Position numbers and translations under genes: made by a program. Positions 50,654 to 59,428 of a stretch of DNA of 64,000 nucleotides are shown here, in pieces. The notes beneath the pieces were generated by a model that did no database searches, was not told the DNA's origin, and worked only from the letters and a program-made list of their open reading frames with translations. The DNA is taken from NCBI RefSeq assembly GCF_025790165.1, contig NZ_CP094970.1, positions 1,426,001 to 1,490,000 of the forward strand, read 5' to 3'. This stretch comes from Solicola gregarius. GTDB lineage: Bacteria; Actinomycetota; Actinomycetes; Propionibacteriales; Nocardioidaceae. The stretch's first letter is position 1, and each line of letters starts with the position of its first letter.

Positions 50654-52933
50654 TCAGCGTCGCACCACCTTGATCGTGAACTGCCTGCTCGCCTTGGCCG
50701 ACACCTTGGTGCCGAGGTAGCGCGCGGTCAGCGTGTGCTTGCCGCGCTTGAGCTTGCCGATCTTGATGGTCGCCTTGCCGTCCTTGAGCTTCTTCTGCCC
50801 GAGGACTCGCTTGGCCCGAATCGCCACCTTGCCGCTCGCCGGCTCACCGCCGGAGACGACGCGCACGGTCACGCTGACCCGCTTCGCGGGAGTGACCTTC
50901 TTGGGAGTCACCCTGATGCCGGTGACCTTTGCGTTCAGCTTCTCGACCTGCACGACGACGTACCCGCTGTCGGACTCCCCATACGGGTCGATGACGGTGT
51001 ACCGGAACCGATCCTTGCCGGTGAAGTTGCGATCCGGCGTGTACGTGGCCTTCCGACCGTCGAGCTCGACCTTGCCGTTGACCGGGTTGTCGACTTCGTA
51101 CGTCACGGGGTTGCCGTCCCGGTCGGTCTTGTCGAACCTCATCGTCACCGATTTGCGTGCCTTGGTCTCCAACGACTCCCGAGTCGCCTTCGGAGCCCGG
51201 TTGACGAACTCGTATGTCGTGCCGTCCCACTCGATGCTCGAGACGGTCGCGTCACCGGCCGTGTCCGAGTACACCCCGAACGCCAGGACATGTGACCCGC
51301 TCTGCGACTGGATCGCGTTCACGAGATCCGCAAGGGGCATCGCCGCGTTCGCGGGTACGTCGCCGATCGCGTTGCTCGAGATCCACTCCTGGTCGAGCGA
51401 GATCTCGTTCTCACCCGCGGTCGCCGGGCCCGCCGGACGCAGCGTCGCGAAGCCGCCCTCGGCCCAGCCGACTGCCACCTGGAACCATGCGTCACCGCTC
51501 TCGACGGTGTACGACGCCTCGCTGAGCGCGCGGTCGAGACCGGCGTTCGGCTGCTCTCCTTCGTCGTACCCGTTGATCACCTGCGAGCGACCGTCGAGGA
51601 AGAGACCATCGGCATTGACCTCGTACGCGCCGCTCTCGACGCCCTGGTGCCAGTGGCCATACGTCGCGTCCGTCTCCGCTGGCGCGATGTCTGCGAAGAA
51701 GACCTGCTCGGTCCCGGTCGGTCGCGTGTCGGCGAACGTGTACTTCGTGTGATCCCAGGTGAGGTCGCTGACGGTCGCGCCATCGCCCTCGGTGTAGACG
51801 CCGAAGCCGATCACCTTGTACTCCGTCATCGCGCCGACGAGGTCGCGTAGCGGTGTCGGCGTGTTGGCCGGGACCGCACCGATGGCACGACTCGCGATCC
51901 ACTCGTCGTCCAGCGAGATCGCCTGCTCGTCACCGGCCTGCGCGGGCTGCGCGGGTCGAAGGGTGGTGAACGCGGGATCCGTCTGGCCGGCGGCGGTGAA
52001 GAACGCCGCCACCTGGAACCACGCATCGCCCTCGGCAAGCGTGTACGACGCGTTCTCCAGCACGCTCGGCAGGTGTACGTTCCGCGAGTCGACGTCGAGG
52101 GTGTTGTCGTCGTAGCCCTTGATGACCTGCGAACGCCCCGTCATCACCAGGCCGTCCTCCGTCACCTCGTGCTCCCCGGGCTCTCCGGCGTTCTCGACGC
52201 CCTGGTGCCAGCCGGCGTACGGGGTCTCGTCGAATCCGATGTCGCGGTCGGCCACCATGCTCTCCTCGGCCCCGGCCGACCGGAAGGCGTACGTCGTGCC
52301 GTCCCAGTCGATCGAGTCGACGACGGCCTCACTACCCGGCGTGGTGAGCACGCCGTAACCGATCGTCTTACGCTGGTCGCCGATCGCCTCGAGTAGGTCG
52401 CCGAGCGGAGCAGGTGCGTTCGCGCCGTGGTCGGCGTCGATTGCCTTGCTCGAGACCCAGGCGTCGCTCGTCCCGACCTCGTTCCTACCCTCGGTCGCGG
52501 GGTCCTGGGGTCGCAACGTGGTGAATACGGGGTCGACAGTGCCGTTGTCGGTGTTGTCGAAGAACAGCGCGACCTGGAACCGCGCCTCGCCGCTCTCGAG
52601 CGTGTACGCGGCAGCACGCAGTGCGGCGCGCAGATCGACGTTGTCCTCACCGCTGAGATCGCTGTCGTTGTCGTCGTACCCGTTGATGACCTGCGACTTC
52701 CCGGTCATGCTCAGGCCGTCCTCGGTCAGGCCGAACGAGTACTCCGCATCGGCGTACCCCTGGTGCCATCCCGCGTAGTTCGTCTCATCGGGCGCGATCT
52801 CAATGACGATCGTGTCGTCGGGCGCAGCGCCCGATGGCGGCGCGATCAGCAGCACCGACGACGCCATCATCACCGCCGCACAACCGGTGCCGACGACTCT
52901 CGTCGCGGGCCGGCGGTATCGGATACCGTCCAT
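50654..52933 (-). CDS. Large secreted protein with three tandem unknown units and Ig-like domains
   Basis: This 759-aa protein has a signal peptide (to about residue 37). Three copies of a roughly 160-residue unit follow (residues ~53-217, 238-400, 424-576). Each copy has (Y)AGWHQG or GHWHQG, EDGL...GRSQVI(N/K)GYD, ASYTLESGDAWFQVA, FATLRPAxPA, W(I/V)SS(K/R)AIG, PLxDLVxA, and ATVSSIxWDGTTYxF. Residues ~577-665 are a cadherin/Ig-like domain (VTYEVDNPVNGKVELDG, DRFRYTVIDPYGESDSGYVV), and ~668-759 is a basic Ig-like domain (VTGIRVTPKKVTPAKRVSV, KLKRGKHTLTARYLG). I do not recognise the triplicated unit; its aromatic-rich beta pattern suggests glycan binding. It starts at ATG 52931-52933 with GGAGGGG 7 nt upstream. 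Confidence 0.75.
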   Translation of the reverse strand: MDGIRYRRPATRVVGTGCAAVMMASSVLLIAPPSGAAPDDTIVIEIAPDETNYAGWHQGYADAEYSFGLTEDGLSMTGKSQVINGYDDNDSDLSGEDNVDLRAALRAAAYTLESGEARFQVALFFDNTDNGTVDPVFTTLRPQDPATEGRNEVGTSDAWVSSKAIDADHGANAPAPLGDLLEAIGDQRKTIGYGVLTTPGSEAVVDSIDWDGTTYAFRSAGAEESMVADRDIGFDETPYAGWHQGVENAGEPGEHEVTEDGLVMTGRSQVIKGYDDNTLDVDSRNVHLPSVLENASYTLAEGDAWFQVAAFFTAAGQTDPAFTTLRPAQPAQAGDEQAISLDDEWIASRAIGAVPANTPTPLRDLVGAMTEYKVIGFGVYTEGDGATVSDLTWDHTKYTFADTRPTGTEQVFFADIAPAETDATYGHWHQGVESGAYEVNADGLFLDGRSQVINGYDEGEQPNAGLDRALSEASYTVESGDAWFQVAVGWAEGGFATLRPAGPATAGENEISLDQEWISSNAIGDVPANAAMPLADLVNAIQSQSGSHVLAFGVYSDTAGDATVSSIEWDGTTYEFVNRAPKATRESLETKARKSVTMRFDKTDRDGNPVTYEVDNPVNGKVELDGRKATYTPDRNFTGKDRFRYTVIDPYGESDSGYVVVQVEKLNAKVTGIRVTPKKVTPAKRVSVTVRVVSGGEPASGKVAIRAKRVLGQKKLKDGKATIKIGKLKRGKHTLTARYLGTKVSAKASRQFTIKVVRR

Positions 52934-53081
52934 GTCTTCCCCTCCATTGGTCTGCGGGGAGTGACCTCCCCCGTGTCGCGACGCTCGGTGATCCTGAGCG
53001 AGCACGCGACTACGGTAGGTAATTGCCGGTCGTCGCGCAGCGAAACCAAGGAAGTCGGATGAAGTTTCAACATCTGCTGCG

Positions 53082-53110
53082 CGCGGACGATTTGTGTGAT
53101 TGGGTCCGCG
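53082..53110. terminator. Weak hairpin downstream of the PucR gene
   Basis: CGCGGAC (53082-53088) and GTCCGCG (53104-53110) form a 7-bp stem with a 15-nt AT-rich loop, about 40 nt beyond the PucR stop on the minus strand. The rest of the 214-nt gap (52934-53147) holds the promoter side of the large secreted protein and no gene. Confidence 0.35.
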
Positions 53111-53147
53111 GGCTCAGGACCGCCTTCTCAGCGGCGGATGGGCCGAC

Positions 53148-54821
53148 TCAGGCGCCGCCGGCCTCGGGCATTGCGCGGCCGATCAGGCGCAGCTCGACCA
53201 TCGCGGCGAAGCGCTGATCGGGGTCCGACAGGTCGATCTCACCGACCTCGGCGAGACGACGGAGGCGGTAGCGGAACGTGTTCGGGTGGGTATAGACGGC
53301 GGCCGACGCCGCGACTACGTCGCCGAAGGCGTCCAGCCACGCGCGCAAGGTGTCGACGAGACACGTCCGCCGCTTGGCGTCGTACGCGATCAGCCGCGAC
53401 ACCGGCCCGGACGCACGGTCTCCCCTCGCGGCGGACAGGTCCGCCAGCTCGAGCATCAGCGCCTCGATGTGCACGTCCTCGATCCGCGCCACCTGAGCGC
53501 TCGTCCGACCGAGTCGCAGCACCCTCAGCGCGCGGTCGGCGCCGATCCGCGACCGCACCAGCGTTGCGTCGTCATCCGCCACCACGCCGACGCCGACGAG
53601 CAACCGGTCGCCGCTGCCGATGCGTTCGAGGAACTCGGTCGCGACGAGCACCGCGCGCTCTTCCGCGTCCGGTTGGTCGCGGCGTACGCCGACGATCCCG
53701 TACGCCACGTCACCGACGAGCGCAACCGCCGATCGCGGGTAGACCGCGCCCAGATGCATCGAGAACGCATCCGCCATCCGCTGTTCCTCTGCGACCAGTT
53801 GGGCGCGGGTTGCGTTCGGCTCGGCGTCGTCGGCGGGCTCGACCGGTGCGAGCGCGAGCACCACGCAGTCCTGGTCGGCCAACCCGAGCCGCGAGAGCGC
53901 CTCGGCGGCGCCCGGGCCCGCCTCGAGGACCGTCGCGACGAGGTCGGCCCGCAGCCGCCGCTCGACGTCCGCACCAGCGCGCAGACGCAGCATGTGCAGG
54001 GCGACGAGCTTGACCGCGTCCTGCAACGCCTGCGTGCGCTCGGGCGACAACGGCGTCCGCACGGCCGCCCAGATCGAACCCAGGATCTCGTCACCCGCGC
54101 GGATCGCGAGCGCGACCCGTGGCAGCGCGAACTCCGGATCGGGTCCGGGCATCGGCTCCACCTGGATCGGCTCGTGGCTCCGGTAGAGCTGCTGGAAGAC
54201 GCCGCGCTCCTCCAAGATGCGACTGAAGCGCGCCGGCACCTGTCGGCCGAGGATCGTCTCGACACGAGACGAATCCGCTTCGTCCTGACGCCCGGAGAAC
54301 GCGAGCACCCGCGAGCTGCGGTCCTCGATGGTGACCGGTGCGTCGAGCAGCGTTGCGATCGCGTTGGCCAATGCGAACAGGTCGCCGGACGGCATGCCGC
54401 CCAACGTCTCCGGGCCCGTCTCCCCGACGTCGCCCTCGGCGATGAGCGAGCGCAGCATGGCGGCGAGCTGCGCCCACGACGCACCCCGGGTGACCGCGAG
54501 CAGCGCCACCCCCGACCGCTCGACCGCGCTCGCGATCGTGGCGTCGGCCTCGACCGGAGCGCGTACGACCAGACCCGCAGCGCCGTGCTCGCTCAGCGAG
54601 TCGAGGAGGTCGGCGATCGCGGCGGGCTCGCGCACGCCGACGCCGAGAACGATCGCGTTCCGAGGCGACACCGACTCATCGAGAGGATCGTGGATCACGA
54701 CGCCGCCGATGTGCCCCGCCCGATCGGGGTCACCACAGACGAGCTCGAGCAGCGTGGTGCCCAGATCCTCCAGTACGCGGCCGAGGCTGGCCCGAGGTCG
54801 AGTAGTCACCGGTACGAGCAC
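53148..54821 (-). CDS. PucR-family transcription regulator
   Basis: The protein is 557 aa. Residues ~10-125 are the PucR N-terminal sensor domain (LEDLGTTLLELVCGDPDRAG), and a central GAF/GGDEF-like region follows (APVTIEDRSSRVLAFSG, LPRVALAIRAGDEILGSIWA). The C-terminal PucR helix-turn-helix is TLRAWLDAFGDVVAASAAVY, then THPNTFRYRLRRLAEVGEID. Such regulators control purine or amino-acid and peptide catabolism. It starts at GTG 54819-54821, or GTG 54807-54809; neither has a good ribosome site. It lies downstream of, and in the same direction as, the racemase cluster, and it is the likely local regulator. Confidence 0.87.
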   Translation of the reverse strand: MLVPVTTRPRASLGRVLEDLGTTLLELVCGDPDRAGHIGGVVIHDPLDESVSPRNAIVLGVGVREPAAIADLLDSLSEHGAAGLVVRAPVEADATIASAVERSGVALLAVTRGASWAQLAAMLRSLIAEGDVGETGPETLGGMPSGDLFALANAIATLLDAPVTIEDRSSRVLAFSGRQDEADSSRVETILGRQVPARFSRILEERGVFQQLYRSHEPIQVEPMPGPDPEFALPRVALAIRAGDEILGSIWAAVRTPLSPERTQALQDAVKLVALHMLRLRAGADVERRLRADLVATVLEAGPGAAEALSRLGLADQDCVVLALAPVEPADDAEPNATRAQLVAEEQRMADAFSMHLGAVYPRSAVALVGDVAYGIVGVRRDQPDAEERAVLVATEFLERIGSGDRLLVGVGVVADDDATLVRSRIGADRALRVLRLGRTSAQVARIEDVHIEALMLELADLSAARGDRASGPVSRLIAYDAKRRTCLVDTLRAWLDAFGDVVAASAAVYTHPNTFRYRLRRLAEVGEIDLSDPDQRFAAMVELRLIGRAMPEAGGA

Positions 54822-54943
54822 ACCATCGACGGTAGACCGACAGGCCGATCGGGAGATTCGTCTCGCACGACCGAAACGTTAGCGCCTCTTCGTCGCCACG
54901 AACAGGTCGTGACGCGGACCGCCCGTACGCGCGGGGTCCGCGC

Positions 54944-56050
54944 TCAGACGGCGATCCACTCCGTACGGGTCGTGACCGCATTGAGAGCGTCCGGAACCGG
55001 GTCCACGCCGAGTCCCGGGCCGGTCGGAACGGGCAGGTGCCCGTCGTCGAGGCGGAACGGCTCGGTCACGTCCGTTGCGTAGTAGCGGTCGGATGCCGAG
55101 GTGTCGCCCGGCAGCGTGAAACCGGGAAGTGCGGCGAGCGCCAGGTTCGCCGCCCGACCGATGCCGGTCTCCAGCATGCCGCCGCACCACACCGGGATGT
55201 CGTGCGCGACGCACAGGTCGTGGATGCGGCGCGACTCGAGATACCCGCCGACCCGTCCGGGCTTGATGTTGACGATCGCGCAGGCACCGAGCGCGATCGC
55301 ATCGGCCGCGGAACGAGCGGAGACGATCGACTCGTCGAGGCACACCGGCGTCGAGATCGCCTGCGCCAGCTGGGCGTGGCCGATGATGTCCTCCTCGTCG
55401 AGCGGCTGCTCGATCAGCAGCAGGTCGAACGGATCGAGCTTCGCGAGGTGGCGCGCGTCGCCTCGCCGGTACGCGGTGTTCGCATCGACCTGAAGCAGCA
55501 CGTCGTCGCCGAACCGCTCGCGTACGGCGCGGACCGGCTCGACGTCCCAGCCGGGCTCGATCTTCAGCTTGATCCGTACGTACCCGGTCTCGAGGTATCC
55601 GGCCACGGCGTCGACGAGCGCGGGTATCGAGTCCATGATCCCGACCGAGACACCGCACGGCACCCGATCATGCACGGCACCGAGCTCGCGCGCGAGCGAG
55701 ACCCCGCGCGCCCGGAGCTCGGCATCCAGGACGGCCGTCTCCAGCGCCGCCTTCGCCATTCGGTGACCGCGGAACGGCGCGAGCAGCGGGGCCACCGCAT
55801 TCGCGTCGAACGTGCCGGCCCGGCCGAGAGCCGGGATCAGATAGCGCCGGAGTACGTCGGCGCATCCCTCGAGATACTCCGAGGAGTACAACGGCTCCGC
55901 CATCGCGACGCACTCGCCCCAACCCTCGGCCTCCGGTGTCACCGCGCGAAGCAGCAGCGCCTCGCGTACGGTCTGGGTGCCGAACGACGTACGGAACGGC
56001 GCCACCAGCGGTAGCTCGACGGTGCGCAGCTCTACTCCGGTGAGCTTCAT
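54944..56050 (-). CDS. N-succinylamino acid racemase / o-succinylbenzoate synthase family enzyme
   Basis: This 368-aa enolase-superfamily enzyme (MenC type 2/NSAR) has the KxK motif KLK at 161-163, metal ligands D189 (VDANTAY), E214 (IEQPLDEED) and D239 (CLDESI), and the opposing catalytic lysine K263 (NIKPGRVGG). These positions coincide with those of the Amycolatopsis N-acylamino acid racemase. Its start overlaps the stop of a COG3375 acyltransferase (ATGA), and an M20 deacylase is next, the set used to turn D-amino acids into L-amino acids through N-succinyl intermediates. No menaquinone genes are nearby, so racemase activity is favoured over OSBS. Confidence 0.9.
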   Translation of the reverse strand: MKLTGVELRTVELPLVAPFRTSFGTQTVREALLLRAVTPEAEGWGECVAMAEPLYSSEYLEGCADVLRRYLIPALGRAGTFDANAVAPLLAPFRGHRMAKAALETAVLDAELRARGVSLARELGAVHDRVPCGVSVGIMDSIPALVDAVAGYLETGYVRIKLKIEPGWDVEPVRAVRERFGDDVLLQVDANTAYRRGDARHLAKLDPFDLLLIEQPLDEEDIIGHAQLAQAISTPVCLDESIVSARSAADAIALGACAIVNIKPGRVGGYLESRRIHDLCVAHDIPVWCGGMLETGIGRAANLALAALPGFTLPGDTSASDRYYATDVTEPFRLDDGHLPVPTGPGLGVDPVPDALNAVTTRTEWIAV

Positions 56051-56946
56051 GTCAGGTCTCCTGGGTCCACTAGATAGAAGTCACTGCGGTCGAAGGCACG
56101 GATGCAGGCACCGTCGGCGAGGAGGCCGCCCAGTACGTCTCGCACGGCCGTACGCCACCGCGCCGCACACGCAGAGTCGTTCGCTCGCAGGCCCTCGATG
56201 TCGGGCGGTACGGCGACCAATGCGGTCCGCCCGGGTTCCGTCGCGTACACCACCGGCTCGCCCGTCTCCGAGACCTCCAGCGCGGAGACGGCTCCGGAGG
56301 CTCGCTCGGTCGCGAGATCCACGACCGCATGCGCTCCGCTGCACGCTGCAACGACCCGTGGGTCGTCGAGCTCCCAGGAGACGAGGAGGCGGTCGGTGTC
56401 GTCGTTGCCGTTGATCCCGTCGTGCATCGGGCCGTAGAAGTTCGCGAGGTACTCGACCGGCCGGGCACCGAGCTTGACCAGGTTGAAGTACGCGTTGCGC
56501 CCCACCAGCGGGTCGAACGTCCACGAGATCTCCGAAACCTGCCGCATCATCGCCCACGCACGTTGGTGCACCTTGAGCGCGAAGCCGACGCTGCGGCCAC
56601 GGGTCCGCGAGGAGACACCGGCGATGTGGCTGTGCATGGCCTCCTCGGTTGGCGGTGCGAAGAACCCGACACACGCCCCGACCATGTCGTCGCCGTCGAA
56701 CGCCCCGGCGACGTAGCTTCCCGCCTTCGACATGGCACGCAACAGCTCCGACGTCACCGGCGCGCCCTTGGCGCCGAAGCCCCAGATGCGGTCGTACAGC
56801 GCACATACCCGACGCAGCTCGTCCATGCCGTCGAGCTGCCGGACAGTGACCCCGGACGCTGTTGCCGCGGCCTCCGCGGCCGCGACCGCGGCGTCGACCC
56901 GTGCGGAACCACCCGTGTCGACCGACAGATCGGTGACGATGCTCAT
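56047..56946 (-). CDS. COG3375 GNAT acyltransferase (putative D-amino acid N-succinyltransferase)
   Basis: This 299-aa GNAT-superfamily protein of the COG3375 kind has VRQLDGMDELRRVCALYDRI, IWGFG, KAGSYVAGAFDGDDMVGACV, HSHIAGVSSRTRGRSVGFAL (acyl-CoA loop), SEISWTFDPLVGRNAYFNLV and YLANFYGPMHDGIN. COG3375 genes are repeatedly found beside N-succinylamino acid racemases and are thought to succinylate D-amino acids. It overlaps the racemase by 4 nt. Its ribosome site GGGAGGT overlaps the upstream M20 stop, so the three genes are tightly coupled. Confidence 0.87.
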   Translation of the reverse strand: MSIVTDLSVDTGGSARVDAAVAAAEAAATASGVTVRQLDGMDELRRVCALYDRIWGFGAKGAPVTSELLRAMSKAGSYVAGAFDGDDMVGACVGFFAPPTEEAMHSHIAGVSSRTRGRSVGFALKVHQRAWAMMRQVSEISWTFDPLVGRNAYFNLVKLGARPVEYLANFYGPMHDGINGNDDTDRLLVSWELDDPRVVAACSGAHAVVDLATERASGAVSALEVSETGEPVVYATEPGRTALVAVPPDIEGLRANDSACAARWRTAVRDVLGGLLADGACIRAFDRSDFYLVDPGDLT

Positions 56947-56948
56947 GG

Positions 56949-58061
56949 TTACCTCCCTTGCACCAACGCATCGGTGGCAACCGACTGCAGTACGTCGCGT
57001 ACGAGCGCTCCGACGAGCTCCGTCCGCTGAGCCAGCTCGGCCACGAGGACGTGCTCGTCGTCGGCGTGCGCGCCGCCGCCCACCGCCCCGAGTCCGTCGA
57101 GCGTCGGTACGCCTATGCCGGCGGTGAAGTTGCCGTCGGATCCGCCACCGACCGCGGCGTGCCCCGGTGGTTCGATCCCGAGCTGCGTTGCCAGCTTGGT
57201 GATTCGCGCGTACAGGTCGGCGGATGCAGTCGCCTGCAACGGTGACCGGTTCGGCCCGCCCTCGATGGTGATCCGGGCATCGTCGAGTACCGGGGTCAAG
57301 GCATGCATCGCACGATCGACCCGCTCCTGCTCGGCACTGGTCCGCACGCGTACGTCGACGAAGAAATGTCCCGATGCTGCGACCGTGTTGGTGGTCGTAC
57401 CGGCCGCGGAAACCGTCGGCGTCACCGTCGTACCCATTGCCTCGTCACCCAGCTCGGCCACCGCGAGGATCTGGTGCGCCACCTCGATCGCCGCGTTGAC
57501 GCCGGATTCGGGTTCGAGCCCAGCATGTGCGGCGCGCCCCTCGATGCGTACGTCGTAGAGCGAGGTGCCCTTGCGCTCGGTCTTGACCGCACCTCCGTCG
57601 GCGGATGCCTCGAGCACCAGGACGGCTGCACAGTCACGCGCCTCGTCCTCGATCAGCTCGCGAGACGTCACCGAGCCGATCTCCTCGTCACCGGTGACGA
57701 GGAGGCTCACGCCGTCCCGGTCGTCGAGTGCGGCGATCGCGTGCATCGCCATCACCACGCCGGTCTTCATGTCGAAACACCCCGGGCCACGCAGGACTCC
57801 GTCGCGTACCTCGAACGGATGCGCGACCAGCGACCCGATCGGCCAGACGGTGTCGTGATGGCCGAGCACGAGTACGCGAGGTGTTTCGCCGAACCGCCAG
57901 CGCAGGTGCGTACGCCCGTCGAGGACGATGCGCTCGGGCGGTACGCCGAGTAGCCGTATTCCCACCTCGGCAACGAGGTCCGCGCTACGGGCCACCGCAT
58001 CACGGTCGTCCGACGGCGACTCACATCGCACCAGAGTCTCGATGTCGTCGATCATCATCAT
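56949..58061 (-). CDS. M20 family metallopeptidase/deacylase
   Basis: This 370-aa zinc amidohydrolase is like carboxypeptidase G2 and ArgE/DapE. Metal ligands are visible: GHHDTV (H68, D70), CFDMKTG (D97 bridging) and GDEEIGS (E126/E127, general base and ligand). The dimerisation domain has GRAAHAGLEPESGVNAAIEV. The expected reaction in this context is removal of the succinyl (or other acyl) group from the L-N-acylamino acid, or peptide cleavage. It starts with three consecutive ATG codons. Its ATG shares a base with the stop of the serine hydrolase gene (TGATG). Confidence 0.9.
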   Translation of the reverse strand: MMMIDDIETLVRCESPSDDRDAVARSADLVAEVGIRLLGVPPERIVLDGRTHLRWRFGETPRVLVLGHHDTVWPIGSLVAHPFEVRDGVLRGPGCFDMKTGVVMAMHAIAALDDRDGVSLLVTGDEEIGSVTSRELIEDEARDCAAVLVLEASADGGAVKTERKGTSLYDVRIEGRAAHAGLEPESGVNAAIEVAHQILAVAELGDEAMGTTVTPTVSAAGTTTNTVAASGHFFVDVRVRTSAEQERVDRAMHALTPVLDDARITIEGGPNRSPLQATASADLYARITKLATQLGIEPPGHAAVGGGSDGNFTAGIGVPTLDGLGAVGGGAHADDEHVLVAELAQRTELVGALVRDVLQSVATDALVQGR

Positions 58062-59428
58062 CAGGAGACCTTCGGCGTAGCCCGCACTCCGAAGTGCACG
58101 TAGGGCTCGCCCGTTGGCAGCGAGTAGAAGACCACCGGCGTCCAGGTCTGTGTGCCCGGCTCGCGGAACGCGAACAGCGCGTCGGCAACCGGCACGAGGT
58201 CGAACTCGTGCGTCGGCTCGTCCATGAGCGCGGCCATCGGGCCCGTGGCGGTCAGGCGGAGACGCAACACGTCGTCCTTCTCGAGCACCTCGATGTGCGC
58301 GCTCGCCCGCTCGTACGTTCCGGTGAACCGCGTCGCGTCGACCGCCGGTGGTGTGGCGGGCGGCGTCGGCGGTGCGGGCATGGCGACACCGGCGAGCTCG
58401 GCGAAGATCTCACGGTAGAGGTCCTCGTACAGGTCTCGCGCGTTGCCGCCGTTCGTGAGCAGGGTGACCGCGATCCCCTGCTCGGGAAGGATGCGGAGGA
58501 ACGCCGACTGCCCGATGGTGTTGCCGTCGTGCCCGATCATCCGGTGACCGTCCCAGCCGAACCGGATCCAGCCGAGCCCCCAGGAGTCACCGAGCGTGTA
58601 CGGGTCGGGTACGTCGGTCTGGTGCTCGGTCATCGCGGCCGCGGCAGCCTCGCTGAGCACCCGGGTGCCGTCCGGCGCGACCCCGCCTTCGAGGTGCATC
58701 CGCGCGAACTCGAGTACGTCGGCGGCACTCGCCGTGACGAGGCCGGCAGGCCCGGACGAGCGCGGGATCCCCCACACCGGCGCGGGATGCGGGTCCTCGT
58801 CACCCTCTGCGACGTGGCCGACGGCAGCACGGAACAGCAGCGCGTCCTCGGGCAGCGTGACCGTGTGCGCCAGCCCGAGCGGCGTGAACACTCGTTCCCG
58901 CAGCGCCTGGTCCCACGTCTGCCCGGTGATCTTCTCGATCACCCGACCGGCGAGGTTGAAGCCCGCGTTGCAGTACGAGAACGTCGCGCCGAGCGGATGG
59001 TTCTGCCCGACTTCGGCGAGCTGATCGACGTACAGCTCGAGGCAGTCGTCGCCGCGACCGGTATCGGTGAAGATGTCGCCGTCGATGCCGCTGGTATGCG
59101 TCAGCAGATGACGCATGGTGACCTGCTTCGCGACGTCCGGGTCGGCGAGCTGGAGCTCCGGGAGCACCTCGGCCAGCGGCGCGTCGAGGTCGAGCTTGCC
59201 CTCGTCGACGAGCTGCATCACGACCGTCGAGGTCCAGACCTTCGTGATGGAGCCGATCTGGAAGACGGTGTCGTCGGTGACCTCGACCTCCGTCGCGGTG
59301 CTCAGCACGCCGTGCTGCGCGAACGCGACCTCCTTCGAGTCGCCACCGATCCGCAGGATGCCCAGCGACGCGCCGGGGACCGAGTGCGCCGCGGGCGAGC
59401 TCGGACAACCGCTGCTGCCAGTGGTCAC
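58061..59428 (-). CDS. Serine hydrolase of the class C beta-lactamase / D-aminopeptidase fold
   Basis: The protein is 455 aa from GTG 59426-59428. It has VPGASLGILRI, the S-x-x-K motif in QIGSITKVWT, YxN in TFSYCNAGFNLAG, and HDGNTIG as the third motif, followed by a lipocalin-like C-terminal domain (FTGTYERASAHIEVLEKDD). There is no signal peptide. In this fold, D-peptidases, esterases and penicillin-binding enzymes occur. The expected N-terminal helix (HWQQRLSELAR) is in the other frame, that of the S9 peptidase, joining at about 59389-59400; so this may be the second half of one fused, frameshifted gene. It is coupled to the M20 gene. Confidence 0.82.
   Translation of the reverse strand: MTTGSSGCPSSPAAHSVPGASLGILRIGGDSKEVAFAQHGVLSTATEVEVTDDTVFQIGSITKVWTSTVVMQLVDEGKLDLDAPLAEVLPELQLADPDVAKQVTMRHLLTHTSGIDGDIFTDTGRGDDCLELYVDQLAEVGQNHPLGATFSYCNAGFNLAGRVIEKITGQTWDQALRERVFTPLGLAHTVTLPEDALLFRAAVGHVAEGDEDPHPAPVWGIPRSSGPAGLVTASAADVLEFARMHLEGGVAPDGTRVLSEAAAAAMTEHQTDVPDPYTLGDSWGLGWIRFGWDGHRMIGHDGNTIGQSAFLRILPEQGIAVTLLTNGGNARDLYEDLYREIFAELAGVAMPAPPTPPATPPAVDATRFTGTYERASAHIEVLEKDDVLRLRLTATGPMAALMDEPTHEFDLVPVADALFAFREPGTQTWTPVVFYSLPTGEPYVHFGVRATPKVS

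Noticed and set aside
58800-59390. C-terminal 200-residue extension of the S9 peptidase
   Set aside because: The extension is Arg/Ala/His-rich and lies in the wrong frame over the conserved serine hydrolase, so it is treated as a consequence of the frameshift rather than real protein.
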